NCBI RefSeq assembly: GCF_900111165.1
Contig: NZ_FOGH01000002.1
Coordinates: 1 to 64,000 of the forward strand
Length of the DNA: 64,000 bases
Source of the DNA: Nitrosomonas sp. Nm51
GTDB taxonomy: Bacteria; Pseudomonadota; Gammaproteobacteria; Burkholderiales; Nitrosomonadaceae
Direction: 5' to 3'
A program made the translations under genes and the position numbers. This document shows, in pieces, positions 1 to 9,542 of the stretch. Below the pieces are notes generated by a model. That model saw nothing but the letters and a program-made list of their open reading frames with translations, made no database searches and was not told the origin of the DNA. Numbering within the stretch: the stretch's first letter is position 1; each line of letters opens with the position of its first letter.

Positions 1-1087
1 AATAAACTTGTTCATCTTGAAAACAAGTTTAAACACAACAGCGGGTCTTGACTATTGGGGTTACTATTAATCTTGGTTAAGTGAAACCATTAGGTATTGT
101 TACAGATCCGCGAATCCGGTCCTGGTGCGCATAAGGCTTGTCTTCATTCATACGGACAAAGCCTGGAGCTGGAGCGTGTCAGTTTCGCGCTGCCAAGATG
201 ATAAAATTACAATGGACCGTTGCCTTATTCTCCAGTATTACTCAATAAGTTAGAGAAAAGCCTATTGTGACAATTTTGGTTAAGCCAGGCCTTTTCATTT
301 ATCAGTTAACGGTATTAAAGATCATAACGCAGCCCACAGGACTGACCAGGGAAGTTTTGATGAAGCCATGAATGTGTATCGACGCTGGCTATGCGATAGC
401 CTAAACAGTGTTTGCAGGCACCGCAGCAGATTGACGGTACGTGAAAGGTAAAATGCGCGATAATGGCCAGGAGTGTATAGACAAACCAGATTGATTATTG
501 ATTTCAATTGCTTAAACACCGGAATGATAACAAAAATTACGCGTTGTCGCAACCATATCCAGCTGTATCCAAAGGATAAATTTCGATTCTGCCCTATTGA
601 TGGCGGGGTCATAGCTGGTGCTATTTCACCATGGCCGACAGCCAACACCGCCACAATTCCTGAAATTATTAAACTCAATCACATGTTCTTTCAGGAAACA
701 AATTTAATGCTGTGTTCTTACAGTAAATTTCAAATTGCATCGGAAGCAGGAGCGAGATTAAGTCCCAACTTTCCTCCAAACTTCTAACGCTGCTCGTTTC
801 TTCAGCACGCCTTGCCGGTGCCTGCGGATTAATGCGCTAAAAAAGCGTGAAACTTTAGGCAGCTAACAAACTGCCATCTTTGATGGATTCAGGCGATAAG
901 CCTCCGGCTCTGCCGGAAGTAATTTAACTGTGCATGCAGGAATAGTGTCTGTTGGTAACAGGCTTTAATTCAAGTGAGTGTGTGCAACGTATTATACTGG
1001 CGGTGAAAATAAATTGCGTGGTTGCAAGAGATATCTCCATTTGTTAATGTGCAAAAATGAGGTGCAATAATTTGGTGCGGTTAACGG
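1..1087. other. Intergenic region without a supported gene
   Basis: This stretch holds no reading frame that I can defend. Two overlapping open frames lie in it (118 codons on the minus strand at 322-678, 104 codons on the plus strand at 473-787). Neither has a ribosome binding site or a recognisable domain. A perfect 9-bp inverted repeat with a 9-nt loop lies at 4-30; it could be the terminator of a gene left of the window on the minus strand, but this is weak. The region may be decayed coding DNA; I cannot name its source. Confidence 0.5.
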
Positions 1088-2218
1088 TTATGGGTGAAAA
1101 TGCTGCATAAACTTTCGGTCAATGTAATTTTTCCAATGCCAGACCCATTTTCCCTGCAAGAAAATCAAACCTCGTGACACCACTGCATGCTTTCTGCCCG
1201 TGGTTAATAAACTCAAAAATCGTTGCTGTGGTTCGAATGGAATAAGCTTTTTTTGTGTGAATGTTGCGATAATATTGTTTGAGAGCACGGTTCCTTGTCG
1301 CACTGCAAATACGCCTGCTTTTGGTAGTGCTTTTGGTAAAAATGCGGCGCAATCACCTGCGGCAAATATATTGTGATGTTCGATGCTTTGCAAATATTGA
1401 TTGATCATTATAAAGCCCTGAGTGTTACATCTTAAACCACTTTCTGCTGGCCATGAATATGCGCCGGCATGTGTCGCCCATACAGCAAAATCATATTCCA
1501 GGGACGAGCCATCCTGTAAATGCAGCAGATGCCGATCAATTGAAGCGACACGGCCATTTTTTACTGTAATGTTCAGAGACTGCAAATGCCTTATAAAAAA
1601 ATTTTGTACTGCGCTATTATGCGCGGCGAGAATAGTCGAGTCCGCGTTAATAAGTGTGTATGAGGCATCTAAAGTTGTTGTGTTTTGCAAACGATAATGC
1701 ATGGCGAGCAATACTTCAATGCCTCCGGCACCACCACCGATCACGACAATATGTCGTTTTCGTCTTGATCCGGCATGAGATTTAAGCCAAAGAGACCAAT
1801 GTAGTAAGAAATTACCAACGGGTTTGATTGCATGGCCGTAAGTTTCTGCGCCTCGAATGCCATGTATAGCAGGATGTGAGCCTATATTAATTGATAACAG
1901 GTCATATTTAATTGGCGGAATTCTTGAGCAATTAATGATCTGCAGATCAAGATTGATCCTCTCGACAGAGCTGCGAACAAATTTTATTCCCGCCCATTGG
2001 CAAAGACGGTGTAAATTTATATGACATTCTTCAAATGAATAGTGACCCGCGATCAGGCCCGGCAACATACCGGAGTAGGCTGTATGTGCATCCGGGCTGA
2101 TTAATGTAATATCTGTGTTGCGCAGTGGTTTTGCTAGTAATTGCCTGATCACCATCACATGAGTGTGACCACCGCCAATTAAACACAAATGGTTTTTGCT
2201 GGATAAATATGTTTTCAT
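1088..2218 (-). CDS. FAD/NAD(P)-dependent pyridine nucleotide-disulfide oxidoreductase, SelD N-terminal-domain type
   Basis: A 376-residue flavoprotein of the two-dinucleotide-fold family. The FAD-binding glycine motif GGGHTHV is at residues 15-21, the NAD(P)-binding motif GGGAGG at 161-166, and the second FAD contact AAGDC at 286-290. The YSGMLPG segment at 48-54 followed by AGHY is typical of the family that forms the N-terminal half of some selenophosphate synthetase (SelD) fusions; here it stands alone and no selD is in the window. Relatives include type II NADH and sulfide:quinone oxidoreductases, so the electron acceptor may be a quinone (inference). No strong ribosome binding site precedes the ATG. 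The gene is monocistronic in this window. Family confident, substrate unknown. Confidence 0.8.
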   Translation of the reverse strand: MKTYLSSKNHLCLIGGGHTHVMVIRQLLAKPLRNTDITLISPDAHTAYSGMLPGLIAGHYSFEECHINLHRLCQWAGIKFVRSSVERINLDLQIINCSRIPPIKYDLLSINIGSHPAIHGIRGAETYGHAIKPVGNFLLHWSLWLKSHAGSRRKRHIVVIGGGAGGIEVLLAMHYRLQNTTTLDASYTLINADSTILAAHNSAVQNFFIRHLQSLNITVKNGRVASIDRHLLHLQDGSSLEYDFAVWATHAGAYSWPAESGLRCNTQGFIMINQYLQSIEHHNIFAAGDCAAFLPKALPKAGVFAVRQGTVLSNNIIATFTQKKLIPFEPQQRFLSLLTTGRKHAVVSRGLIFLQGKWVWHWKNYIDRKFMQHFHP

Positions 2219-2568
2219 TACCGAACACAGTACAATTTATAGATTGTGAGTTGATAAGAATAAAAAAATTGGTAATTTGCTGCAATATAAATTAGTCTAT
2301 TGCCGAGCAGTAGGCGAATTTGAAGATTTTTCGTTAATAGTAAACGAGCTGCTGAAAAATGTTTCCGTGACAAACAGTAAGTTAGGAAAAAGCTGAAAAT
2401 TCTGAATTTATGCTTGAAATTATTCGTTACGCAGCAAAGCAGCGTGACAACATAGTCGTTTTCAGTGGCTTGATAACAAACTAATCCAATGAAATATTTT
2501 TAATTATAAGTGCAACAATATGAACGTTATCGTTTGTTGTTTATGTTCCATAAGTACGGAGGGTGCCA
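2219..2568. other. Intergenic region between divergent genes
   Basis: AT-rich spacer between the divergently transcribed oxidoreductase and the lipoprotein gene. It should contain both promoters. I see no convincing -35/-10 pair, repeat or small gene in it. Confidence 0.4.
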
Positions 2569-3255
2569 ATGAAATTAAGCGAAATCAAAGTTCTATCAGT
2601 CAGTGTGGTTTTTTTGTTTACTGCTGGATTGTTATCCGGCTGCGGTAACGAGCCTGAAGATGCGACAAATCAAAATCAGGGAATGGCGGCAGATGAGCCA
2701 GTTCAAAGTTTAGAAACAATCATTGAGCCTGAACGGGTAGTCGACAATGAAAATGCGGAGGATACCGAGCCGTTTGGTAATATCGATCTGGAAGAGGAAA
2801 TGAATTCCATGGAAGGAATTCTTAATGACTTATCCGATGCTACAAGCGATACCTTTGATGCAACTGCAGAAACAGCAAACGAATCGATGGAAGCTGTAAC
2901 GGAAAAAACGAGCGAAGCGGCCGATATGATGATGGGTGCTGCGGAAGAAATGGCTACTGAAGCTGAAAAAACCGTCAGTGGAATGCAAGAGGATGCGGCA
3001 GAAACACTTGAAGCGACAATTGTAGATCCGGCTGCTGAAGTATTTGAAGACTCTCAAGAAGTTGTGACAGCAACACCTGATCTGATACGTCGTGTTCAAC
3101 AAGCATTGGCCAACGCCGGTTATAACCCAGGGCCAGTCGATGGTATCAGTGGACCAAAAACACTAGCTGCCATCGAAAACTTTCAACAAGACAATAATCT
3201 TGCAACGGGTGAGCTCACCAAGGAAACTTTGCGAATGCTTGGTGTAGATTTTTAA
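2569..3255 (+). CDS. Lipoprotein with C-terminal peptidoglycan-binding domain
   Basis: The start was set at ATG 2569 because GGAGGG lies just upstream (2559-2564); an in-frame GTG at 2563 is the alternative. The 228-residue product has a lipoprotein signal peptide with lipobox LLSGC (acylated Cys25). A long acidic Ala/Glu/Thr-rich segment (about 60-160) rich in EAA/TEA steps probably forms an extended helix. The C-terminal domain (about 170-228) matches the PG_binding_1 fold, seen in the IRRVQQALANAGYNPGPVDG segment followed by FQQDN. It is likely anchored in the outer membrane with the C-terminus touching the cell wall (inference). No partner gene is adjacent. The function beyond wall tethering is unknown. 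Confidence 0.78.
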   Translation: MKLSEIKVLSVSVVFLFTAGLLSGCGNEPEDATNQNQGMAADEPVQSLETIIEPERVVDNENAEDTEPFGNIDLEEEMNSMEGILNDLSDATSDTFDATAETANESMEAVTEKTSEAADMMMGAAEEMATEAEKTVSGMQEDAAETLEATIVDPAAEVFEDSQEVVTATPDLIRRVQQALANAGYNPGPVDGISGPKTLAAIENFQQDNNLATGELTKETLRMLGVDF

Positions 3256-3771
3256 GCGGTTGTATTAACCTGTCGATGGCACTCCATCAGTAACTAAAAT
3301 ATTGGGGTGCTAGCCGGAATATTTCAAGGAAAAAGAATATGAGCTAAAAATAAAGCCCATTCTAAATAGTAGAAGGCTGCAGCTATGAACGCCATTAAAA
3401 ATGGCATTACCCAGGTATGTGTTGTATTTATACAAATCATACAAGAGGCTACTATCATACGCTAAATTTCAGCAATTAACTGTTTCGTTGTTTGTTTTGA
3501 GAAAACTGTATTGACAGCGAATAAGAATAACATGGGCTGGTATTTCTGCTTCAATATAGGAATGCGATATAATCCCGGCATTCATTATCAGGATAGTTAA
3601 TACTTAAATTTTGGTGTTTTCGAATCCGGGTGTGTATAAATACATTTATTAATCGATTGTATGCATTTGTCATAGATTGATACGTTTAGTATCTTTCTTT
3701 CTGACGCATAAAGCTTAGCGTTATTTGCAACTATTTACTGCAATCGATTCAAGATCTTGGAGGTTTTTCCC
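3256..3771. other. Intergenic region upstream of the hopanoid genes
   Basis: About 515 bases, AT-rich, without an open frame worth reporting. A short hairpin (GCCATT...AATGGC) lies near 3390-3406, about 135 bases after the lipoprotein stop. It has no T run and I do not call it a terminator. The hpnH promoter should lie in the right half, but no clear consensus is visible. Confidence 0.4.
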
Positions 3772-4890
3772 ATGGGAGTACCCTTACGCCAACAAATCAC
3801 TGTAGGCACTTATTTGATGAAGCAAAAGATTTTGGGAGTTAAAAAATATCCACTGGTATTAATGTTGGAACCGCTATTTCGTTGTAATTTGGCATGTGCG
3901 GGTTGCGGAAAAATTGCACACCCGGAAGAAATTCTGGACAAACGGCTGTCGTATGATGAGTGTATGCAGGCTGTTGATGAATGTGGCGCACCTATGGTTT
4001 CCATACCTGGCGGCGAGCCTTTGCTGCATAAAGAAATGCCGCAAATTGTTGCGGGTATCATTGAACGAAAAAAATATGTTTATTTATGTACCAATGCGTT
4101 GCTGCTGAAAAAAAGGATTGATGACTATACTCCATCGCCTTATTTAACATTTTCGGTACACCTGGATGGCATGCGAGAAAGGCATGATGCCTCAGTATGT
4201 CAGGAGGGTGTGTTTGACCGCGCGGTTGAGGCTATCAAAATTGCACTTGAAAAAGGATTTAGAGTTACAGTTAACTGTACTTTATTTCAGGGCGAAACGC
4301 CGGAAGATGTTGTCGAATTCCTTGATTATGCCATGGAACTCGGTGTAGAAGGTGCAACAATTGCGCCTGGATTTAGTTATGAGCATGCACCGAAGCAAGA
4401 TGTATTTATTAAGGGTGCCGATACGAAAAAATTATTTCGCGGTATTTTTGCATTAGGTAAAAAACTGAAACGTAAATGGCGGCTCAATCATTCAGCGCTT
4501 TATCTTGATTTTCTGGCGGGCAATCAGGATTATAAGTGTACACCTTGGGGCAATCCGACGCGCAATGTTTTTGGCTGGCAAAAACCTTGTTACCTTCTGG
4601 CTGATGAAGGTTATGTCGCTACATTTCAGGAATTGCTTGATACTACGCCGTGGGAGAAATACGGCAACGCCAACAATCCGAAATGCGCCCAGTGTATGGC
4701 GCATTGTGGTTATGAAGCCACTGCAGTTGAAGATACATTACGCCATCCTTGGAAAGCTTTTGTAACTTCTGTTAAGGGTCCAAAAACGACCGGTGAAATG
4801 GTTGCGGAACCCATACCGCAGTGGGCTACTGAGGCGGGGAAGAAAGACAAAAAGCTGAGGGACATTGCCGTTACGATTACAAATAAATAA
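3772..4890 (+). CDS. hpnH: Hopanoid biosynthesis radical SAM protein HpnH
   Basis: HpnH adds the adenosyl group of S-adenosylmethionine to diploptene, giving adenosylhopane, the first step in C35 hopanoid side-chain synthesis. The 372-residue product has the radical-SAM cluster motif C38-x3-C42-x2-C45, then GGEP (SAM binding), and further C-terminal cysteines (CTPWG, CAQCMAHC), as in the HpnH family. The start at ATG 3772 was chosen over an in-frame ATG at 3757 because TTGGAGG (3757-3763) is well placed for it. It heads a hopanoid group with hpnB, hpnM and hpnN. Squalene-hopene cyclase is not in the window. Confidence 0.93.
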   Translation: MGVPLRQQITVGTYLMKQKILGVKKYPLVLMLEPLFRCNLACAGCGKIAHPEEILDKRLSYDECMQAVDECGAPMVSIPGGEPLLHKEMPQIVAGIIERKKYVYLCTNALLLKKRIDDYTPSPYLTFSVHLDGMRERHDASVCQEGVFDRAVEAIKIALEKGFRVTVNCTLFQGETPEDVVEFLDYAMELGVEGATIAPGFSYEHAPKQDVFIKGADTKKLFRGIFALGKKLKRKWRLNHSALYLDFLAGNQDYKCTPWGNPTRNVFGWQKPCYLLADEGYVATFQELLDTTPWEKYGNANNPKCAQCMAHCGYEATAVEDTLRHPWKAFVTSVKGPKTTGEMVAEPIPQWATEAGKKDKKLRDIAVTITNK

Positions 4891-5006
4891 TTAAGCAGCC
4901 ATCAACTTTGAAAGATGGTGCCAATGCCCGCAGGCAGTATCGTCGTGCGGTGTGATCAGTAAATAGCATCAGTGCACTGAGTTTCTTCCGGGATAATAAT
5001 CTTTTT

Positions 5007-6146
5007 ATGGTTGATCCGTTGTTGGTCGGGTTGTTGAGTGCTGCGCTGGGTGTTATTGGCTGGTGGTCGATACTGCTGTTTCCTTGGCGCCCGGCAGGCA
5101 CTGGTGAGCAAATAGAGCCTGAATCACAAATGTCATTGCCGCAGAATCTTGGCGATGTTACCGTGTTGATTCCCGCGCGCAATGAAGCACAGTTTATTGA
5201 CTATACGCTTGAAACTGTCAAGATTCAGGGAACCGGTATAAAGATCATTGTTATTGATGATCAATCTACGGACGCTACTGCACAGCTGGCCCGGAAGATC
5301 GGTGCACAGGTTATAACTGGGACCGCCCCGCCAGCGGGCTGGAGCGGCAAGCTTTGGGCGCTTGAGCAAGGTTTGCGGGAAGTGCGTACCGCTTATACAT
5401 TATTACTTGATGCGGATATTGCTTTATCGCCCGGTATTATTGCGACCCTGCTAAAAAAAGCAAAAAATGAGCAATGTGTTCTGGTGTCGTTGATGGCTGC
5501 GCCGCCTCTAAACAACAGTATGGAACGCTTGCTCATGCCTGCATTTATTTTTTTCTTCAAACAGCTATATCCTTTTGGTCTGGCTAACAAACCTGCTTCC
5601 CGAATGGCTGCCGCTGCGGGCGGCTGCATACTGATAGAAACGCGGGCACTGCGCTTGGTAGGCGCTTTCGGCAGTCTACATAATGCACTGATAGACGATT
5701 GTACGCTGGCTGCACGTATCAAACATGCGGGTAACAAAATTTGGATAGGGTTAAGTCATTCAGCCCGCATTCATCGTGGTTATCATAAACTGGATACGAT
5801 CTGGGAAATGGTATCGCGAACAGCGTACACCCAGTTGAATTATTCGTTGCTATTACTGATATTTTGTACCGCGATGATGGTATCGATGTTCTGGTTTGCG
5901 CCATTCGTATTTTTGTTGCTGCCGGATCTGAAAACTTATATGATCAGTGCAATCGCATGGTCGGCCATGTACTTGGCATACAGACCAACTCTGATTTATT
6001 ATCATCGTTCACCACTCTGGGTATTGACGTTGCCAGTTATTGGCACACTTTATCTTGCCATGACATGGGCTTCTGCAATACGTTATTGGCGTGGCGAACG
6101 CGCACGCTGGAAAGACCGTCAATATGAAAGCAAAACAGACTATTAG
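5007..6146 (+). CDS. hpnB: Hopene-associated glycosyltransferase HpnB
   Basis: A 379-residue family 2 glycosyltransferase. A TM helix at the N-terminus (about 5-25) is followed by the GT-A motifs IPARNEA (about 54-60), DDQSTD and LLLDADI, the acidic metal/nucleotide-sugar site. A hydrophobic C-terminal half has three or so membrane segments (about 280-360). Members of this group occur beside hpnH in hopanoid clusters, which fits this context. The exact sugar and acceptor are not established by the sequence. Its 3' end overlaps hpnM by 23 bases, suggesting co-translation. Confidence 0.85.
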   Translation: MVDPLLVGLLSAALGVIGWWSILLFPWRPAGTGEQIEPESQMSLPQNLGDVTVLIPARNEAQFIDYTLETVKIQGTGIKIIVIDDQSTDATAQLARKIGAQVITGTAPPAGWSGKLWALEQGLREVRTAYTLLLDADIALSPGIIATLLKKAKNEQCVLVSLMAAPPLNNSMERLLMPAFIFFFKQLYPFGLANKPASRMAAAAGGCILIETRALRLVGAFGSLHNALIDDCTLAARIKHAGNKIWIGLSHSARIHRGYHKLDTIWEMVSRTAYTQLNYSLLLLIFCTAMMVSMFWFAPFVFLLLPDLKTYMISAIAWSAMYLAYRPTLIYYHRSPLWVLTLPVIGTLYLAMTWASAIRYWRGERARWKDRQYESKTDY

Positions 6147-6780
6147 AAAAAAAAGCTGGGTGCTGGGTTCAAACGTTGTTGTGATGCTGTCGTTATTTTT
6201 GATTGCCTTTGCTGGTGTCTTGCGCGCAAATGAACCCGAACCGGATAGTGCACGCGCTGTGGTATCTTATTTGCAGCAGTCCGTATTGCAAGCTATGCGT
6301 GAGGGCGAGCAAATGCGCTATTCGGAACGTGTGAAATTCTTAACGCAGGTGATCAACCAGACACATGATATTGAATTGATTATCAAAACAATTCTTGGTG
6401 CAACTCTCTGGCATGAACTGGATGCATCTGAACAGAATCTAATCATAGAAACATTCCGTCAACTCAGTATCGCGACATATGCTGGCCGGTTTAAACAATA
6501 CAATGGTGAACAATTTGAGTTTATTGAGCAACGTGATTTGCCGCGAGATCAAGAACTGGTGCGTAGTCAGCTTATCAAGAGCGATGGTGGTGCTGTCAGT
6601 TTTGATTATGTGCTGCATCAACCTGCAAAGCAATGGCTGATTATCAACATTCTATTTGATGGCGTGAGTGATCTGGCAATTAAACGTAGTGAATATCGGT
6701 CAATCCTGCAGCGTGAAGGGTTTCAGTCATTAATAGATATGCTAAATGTCAAAATCGCAGAGGCTGAGCACAGCGAATAA
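6124..6780 (+). CDS. hpnM: Hopanoid-associated MlaC/Ttg2D-like periplasmic protein HpnM
   Basis: A 218-residue protein of the toluene-tolerance Ttg2D/MlaC family, the periplasmic lipid carriers of outer-membrane asymmetry systems. A hydrophobic signal segment spans about residues 10-35 and ends near VLRANEP, so export is expected. The start at ATG 6124 lies inside the end of hpnB. An in-frame ATG at 6091 would add 11 residues but has no better ribosome site. Placement between hpnB and the RND protein hpnN identifies it as the hopanoid-cluster member called HpnM. Hopanoid shuttling between membranes is inferred from family and context. Confidence 0.85.
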   Translation: MKAKQTIRKKSWVLGSNVVVMLSLFLIAFAGVLRANEPEPDSARAVVSYLQQSVLQAMREGEQMRYSERVKFLTQVINQTHDIELIIKTILGATLWHELDASEQNLIIETFRQLSIATYAGRFKQYNGEQFEFIEQRDLPRDQELVRSQLIKSDGGAVSFDYVLHQPAKQWLIINILFDGVSDLAIKRSEYRSILQREGFQSLIDMLNVKIAEAEHSE

Positions 6781-6860
6781 TCGAATCAACCAATGCCTGA
6801 TGACGCTGTCAACTTATCACTATTAAGTTGTAGGAATGTGCGTGCTTAAAAGGATTTTTT

Positions 6861-9503
6861 GTGAAGATTTCAAATGGCGCAGGTAACCGTTTTTTTACAC
6901 GCTGGACAATCTTTTCCTATCAAAAAGCCATTTGGTTCATTGTCTTGGCGGTTGTCGTGGCTGGACTCAGTCTGCTGTATACCGCTAATAATCTTGGGGT
7001 GCATACTGATACAACGGACATGCTGTCAGAAGATGTACCTTTTCGTGTTAACCACAAACGTTACAAAGAAGCTTTTCCACAATACGAAGATGCGCTGCTG
7101 CTGGTAGTGGATGCGCCTACACCAGAGCAAGCACATGCGGCCGCTAAACGGTTAACCCGCTACCTTCAGAATGACAGAACGCATTTCTACGAAGCCAGTT
7201 ATTTGAGTGGCGATTCATTCTTTGAACAAAACGGTCTGCTTTTTAAAAGCATTCCCGAACTGGAGGCCATTACCGATCAGCTTGCCACAGCTCAACCGTT
7301 GATTGCGCGTTTGGCTGAGAATCTGACACTGAATACGTTTGCTTCGGTATTGACCGAGGCGGTAAATGAGGTCAGCAAAGGCAGAAATCTGGAACTTGAT
7401 ACCGTGTTCAACAGTATCAGTGCAACGTTGGATGCCCGGCTTGCGGGAGCGCCACGTGCGCTATCGTGGCAAATACTGTTAGATGCAGAACAACAAACCG
7501 GTTTGTATCAGGAGCTGGTCCTGACCAGGCCCAAACATGACTATACGCAGTTATTCGCCGCCGAGCACTCGTTGAATGCCGTGCGTGAGGCGGCCTTGGA
7601 CATCGGTTTAACACGCGATGCGCCTGAGCAATTGCGTATTACAGGCGAAGCGGCGCTCGCGTATGATGAACTGCACAGCGCCATGCGCGGCGCACAAGAT
7701 GCCGGAATACTGGCGCTGGTTCTGGTTATTGCAGTTTTGCTGATGGCATTACGCACTGCCGGCGCAATCATGACGGTCATGTTCAGTCTCGTGCTTGGAC
7801 TTATTTTAACGGCTGCCTTTGCGACGTTTGCCGTGGGTCATTTGAATCTGATTTCAATTGCCTTTGCAGTGTTGTACATTGGACTGGGCGTGGATTATGC
7901 AATACATTTTTTGTTGCGACACGAAGAAATCAGAAAAACCGGTGCTCCGGTTATTCAAACGCTGCCCACAGCAGGTAGTGATATCGGAAAAGCTTTGACA
8001 ATCTGCGCGATAACCACGGCAATCGGTTTTTATGCATTTATACCGACATCCTACGATGGTGTTGCGGAGCTTGGCTTGATCTCCGGCTCAGGCATGATTA
8101 TCAGTCTGTTGGTAACATTGACGATTGTGCCTGCTTTACAACGATTCTTCCCGATCCGGCCCATCAAACCGCTGATTTCTGTTCAGCCGCTGCATACAGC
8201 CCTGGAATGGCCGATACATGCCCGAAAAAGCGTTTATCTTTTGACGGTATTGGCTGTGTTGCTTTCGGTATTCGCGTTACCGAAGATACGATTTGATTAT
8301 AATCTGCTCAATCTGAACGATCCGCGAGCGGAATCTGTGATGACTTTCCGTGATTTATTGGAGAATGCAGAGGACTCGCCGTGGCATATTATTGCCCTGG
8401 CGAATAGCCGTAGCGAGACCGAACAACTCGTTCAACAGCTATCCGAGTTACCGGAAGTGGATAAAGTCATCTCCATACTGGATTTTGTACCCGATGATCA
8501 GGAAGAAAAACTTCACTTGATCGCAGAGATGGCGATGACACTCGGGCCGATTTCATTTGCGTCGACTACCCAAGAACGCATAGATGTGGATTTGCAGCGA
8601 GCAGCACTACTGAATTTACAAAGCGCACTGGCACGCTTTCTTGACGAGCAGCCTGCGCACACCTCCGCCCGTGCGGCAAAAAACCTGCATACATCAATAC
8701 TTAACCTGCTATCACAGTTGGATACACCTACTGAAGATTTAGCACAGCAAAAGCTGCTGTCCGCGGTTGAACACGACTTGCTGCATTTACTGCCTGTGTC
8801 CATTCAGCGCCTGCAGCTTGCTTTAAATGCTTTGCCGTTCACACTGCGGGATATCCCGGAGTCAGTCAGAATGCACTGGCTGAGCGGAAATGGCGTCTAC
8901 CGCATTGCGGTCTATCCAACTGAGAATATCGATGACAACGATGCATTGAAACAGTTTGTGCGTGCGGTTCAGCATATAACGCCTGGCGCAACGGGTGTGC
9001 CCGTCATCAGCCTCGAGGCCGGTAAAGCAGTGGTGGACGCGTTTATACATGCCTTCTCACTGGCATTTATCGGGGTTATAGTCGCATTGCTAATACTACT
9101 CAGAAATATAAAATCGACCGTGCTCGTTTTGTTGCCGCTACTGCTTGCAGCACTGTTTACAGGTGCGGTAACCGTATTTTTGGGTTTGCCATTTAATTTC
9201 GCCAATGTAATTGCTTTGCCGCTGATTTTGGGTATCGGAATCGATTGCAGCGTTCATATGGTTCACAGAAGTCGCAATAATGGGGAGGCGTATGAAAATT
9301 TACTGCATACCAGTACAACGCGCGCGATTTATTATAGTGCATTAACGACGATGGCCGGCTTTGGCAGTCTAATTTTTTCGCAACATCAGGGCACCGCCAG
9401 TATGGGACTGCTGTTGCTGGTCGGTGTTGTGTTGACGCTGGTGTGCGTATTAGTCATTTTGCCCGTATTGTTACATACTGCCGATAACAAAAGGGCGGCT
9501 TAA
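6861..9503 (+). CDS. hpnN: Hopanoid transporter HpnN (RND/MMPL superfamily)
   Basis: An 880-residue RND-superfamily membrane protein. A first TM helix (about 24-45) precedes a large periplasmic loop. A block of five helices (about 280-430) carries the GVDYAIHFLLRH element in TM4. A second helix and periplasmic loop follow, then a second block (about 735-875) with the matching GIGIDCSVHMVHRS element. This duplicated layout is that of HpnN, which moves hopanoids to the outer membrane. The start is GTG 6861 with AAAAGGAT just upstream. An 80-base gap separates it from hpnM; same operon likely. It converges on rsmB with about 40 bases between. Confidence 0.9.
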   Translation: MKISNGAGNRFFTRWTIFSYQKAIWFIVLAVVVAGLSLLYTANNLGVHTDTTDMLSEDVPFRVNHKRYKEAFPQYEDALLLVVDAPTPEQAHAAAKRLTRYLQNDRTHFYEASYLSGDSFFEQNGLLFKSIPELEAITDQLATAQPLIARLAENLTLNTFASVLTEAVNEVSKGRNLELDTVFNSISATLDARLAGAPRALSWQILLDAEQQTGLYQELVLTRPKHDYTQLFAAEHSLNAVREAALDIGLTRDAPEQLRITGEAALAYDELHSAMRGAQDAGILALVLVIAVLLMALRTAGAIMTVMFSLVLGLILTAAFATFAVGHLNLISIAFAVLYIGLGVDYAIHFLLRHEEIRKTGAPVIQTLPTAGSDIGKALTICAITTAIGFYAFIPTSYDGVAELGLISGSGMIISLLVTLTIVPALQRFFPIRPIKPLISVQPLHTALEWPIHARKSVYLLTVLAVLLSVFALPKIRFDYNLLNLNDPRAESVMTFRDLLENAEDSPWHIIALANSRSETEQLVQQLSELPEVDKVISILDFVPDDQEEKLHLIAEMAMTLGPISFASTTQERIDVDLQRAALLNLQSALARFLDEQPAHTSARAAKNLHTSILNLLSQLDTPTEDLAQQKLLSAVEHDLLHLLPVSIQRLQLALNALPFTLRDIPESVRMHWLSGNGVYRIAVYPTENIDDNDALKQFVRAVQHITPGATGVPVISLEAGKAVVDAFIHAFSLAFIGVIVALLILLRNIKSTVLVLLPLLLAALFTGAVTVFLGLPFNFANVIALPLILGIGIDCSVHMVHRSRNNGEAYENLLHTSTTRAIYYSALTTMAGFGSLIFSQHQGTASMGLLLLVGVVLTLVCVLVILPVLLHTADNKRAA

Positions 9504-9542
9504 AATATTTTCGTTATCACGGTCAGAATGTAGAGCTTGATG

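Noticed and set aside
322..787. Two overlapping open frames of 118 and 104 codons on opposite strands
   Set aside because: No ribosome site, no domain, and mutually overlapping; treated as chance or decayed DNA.
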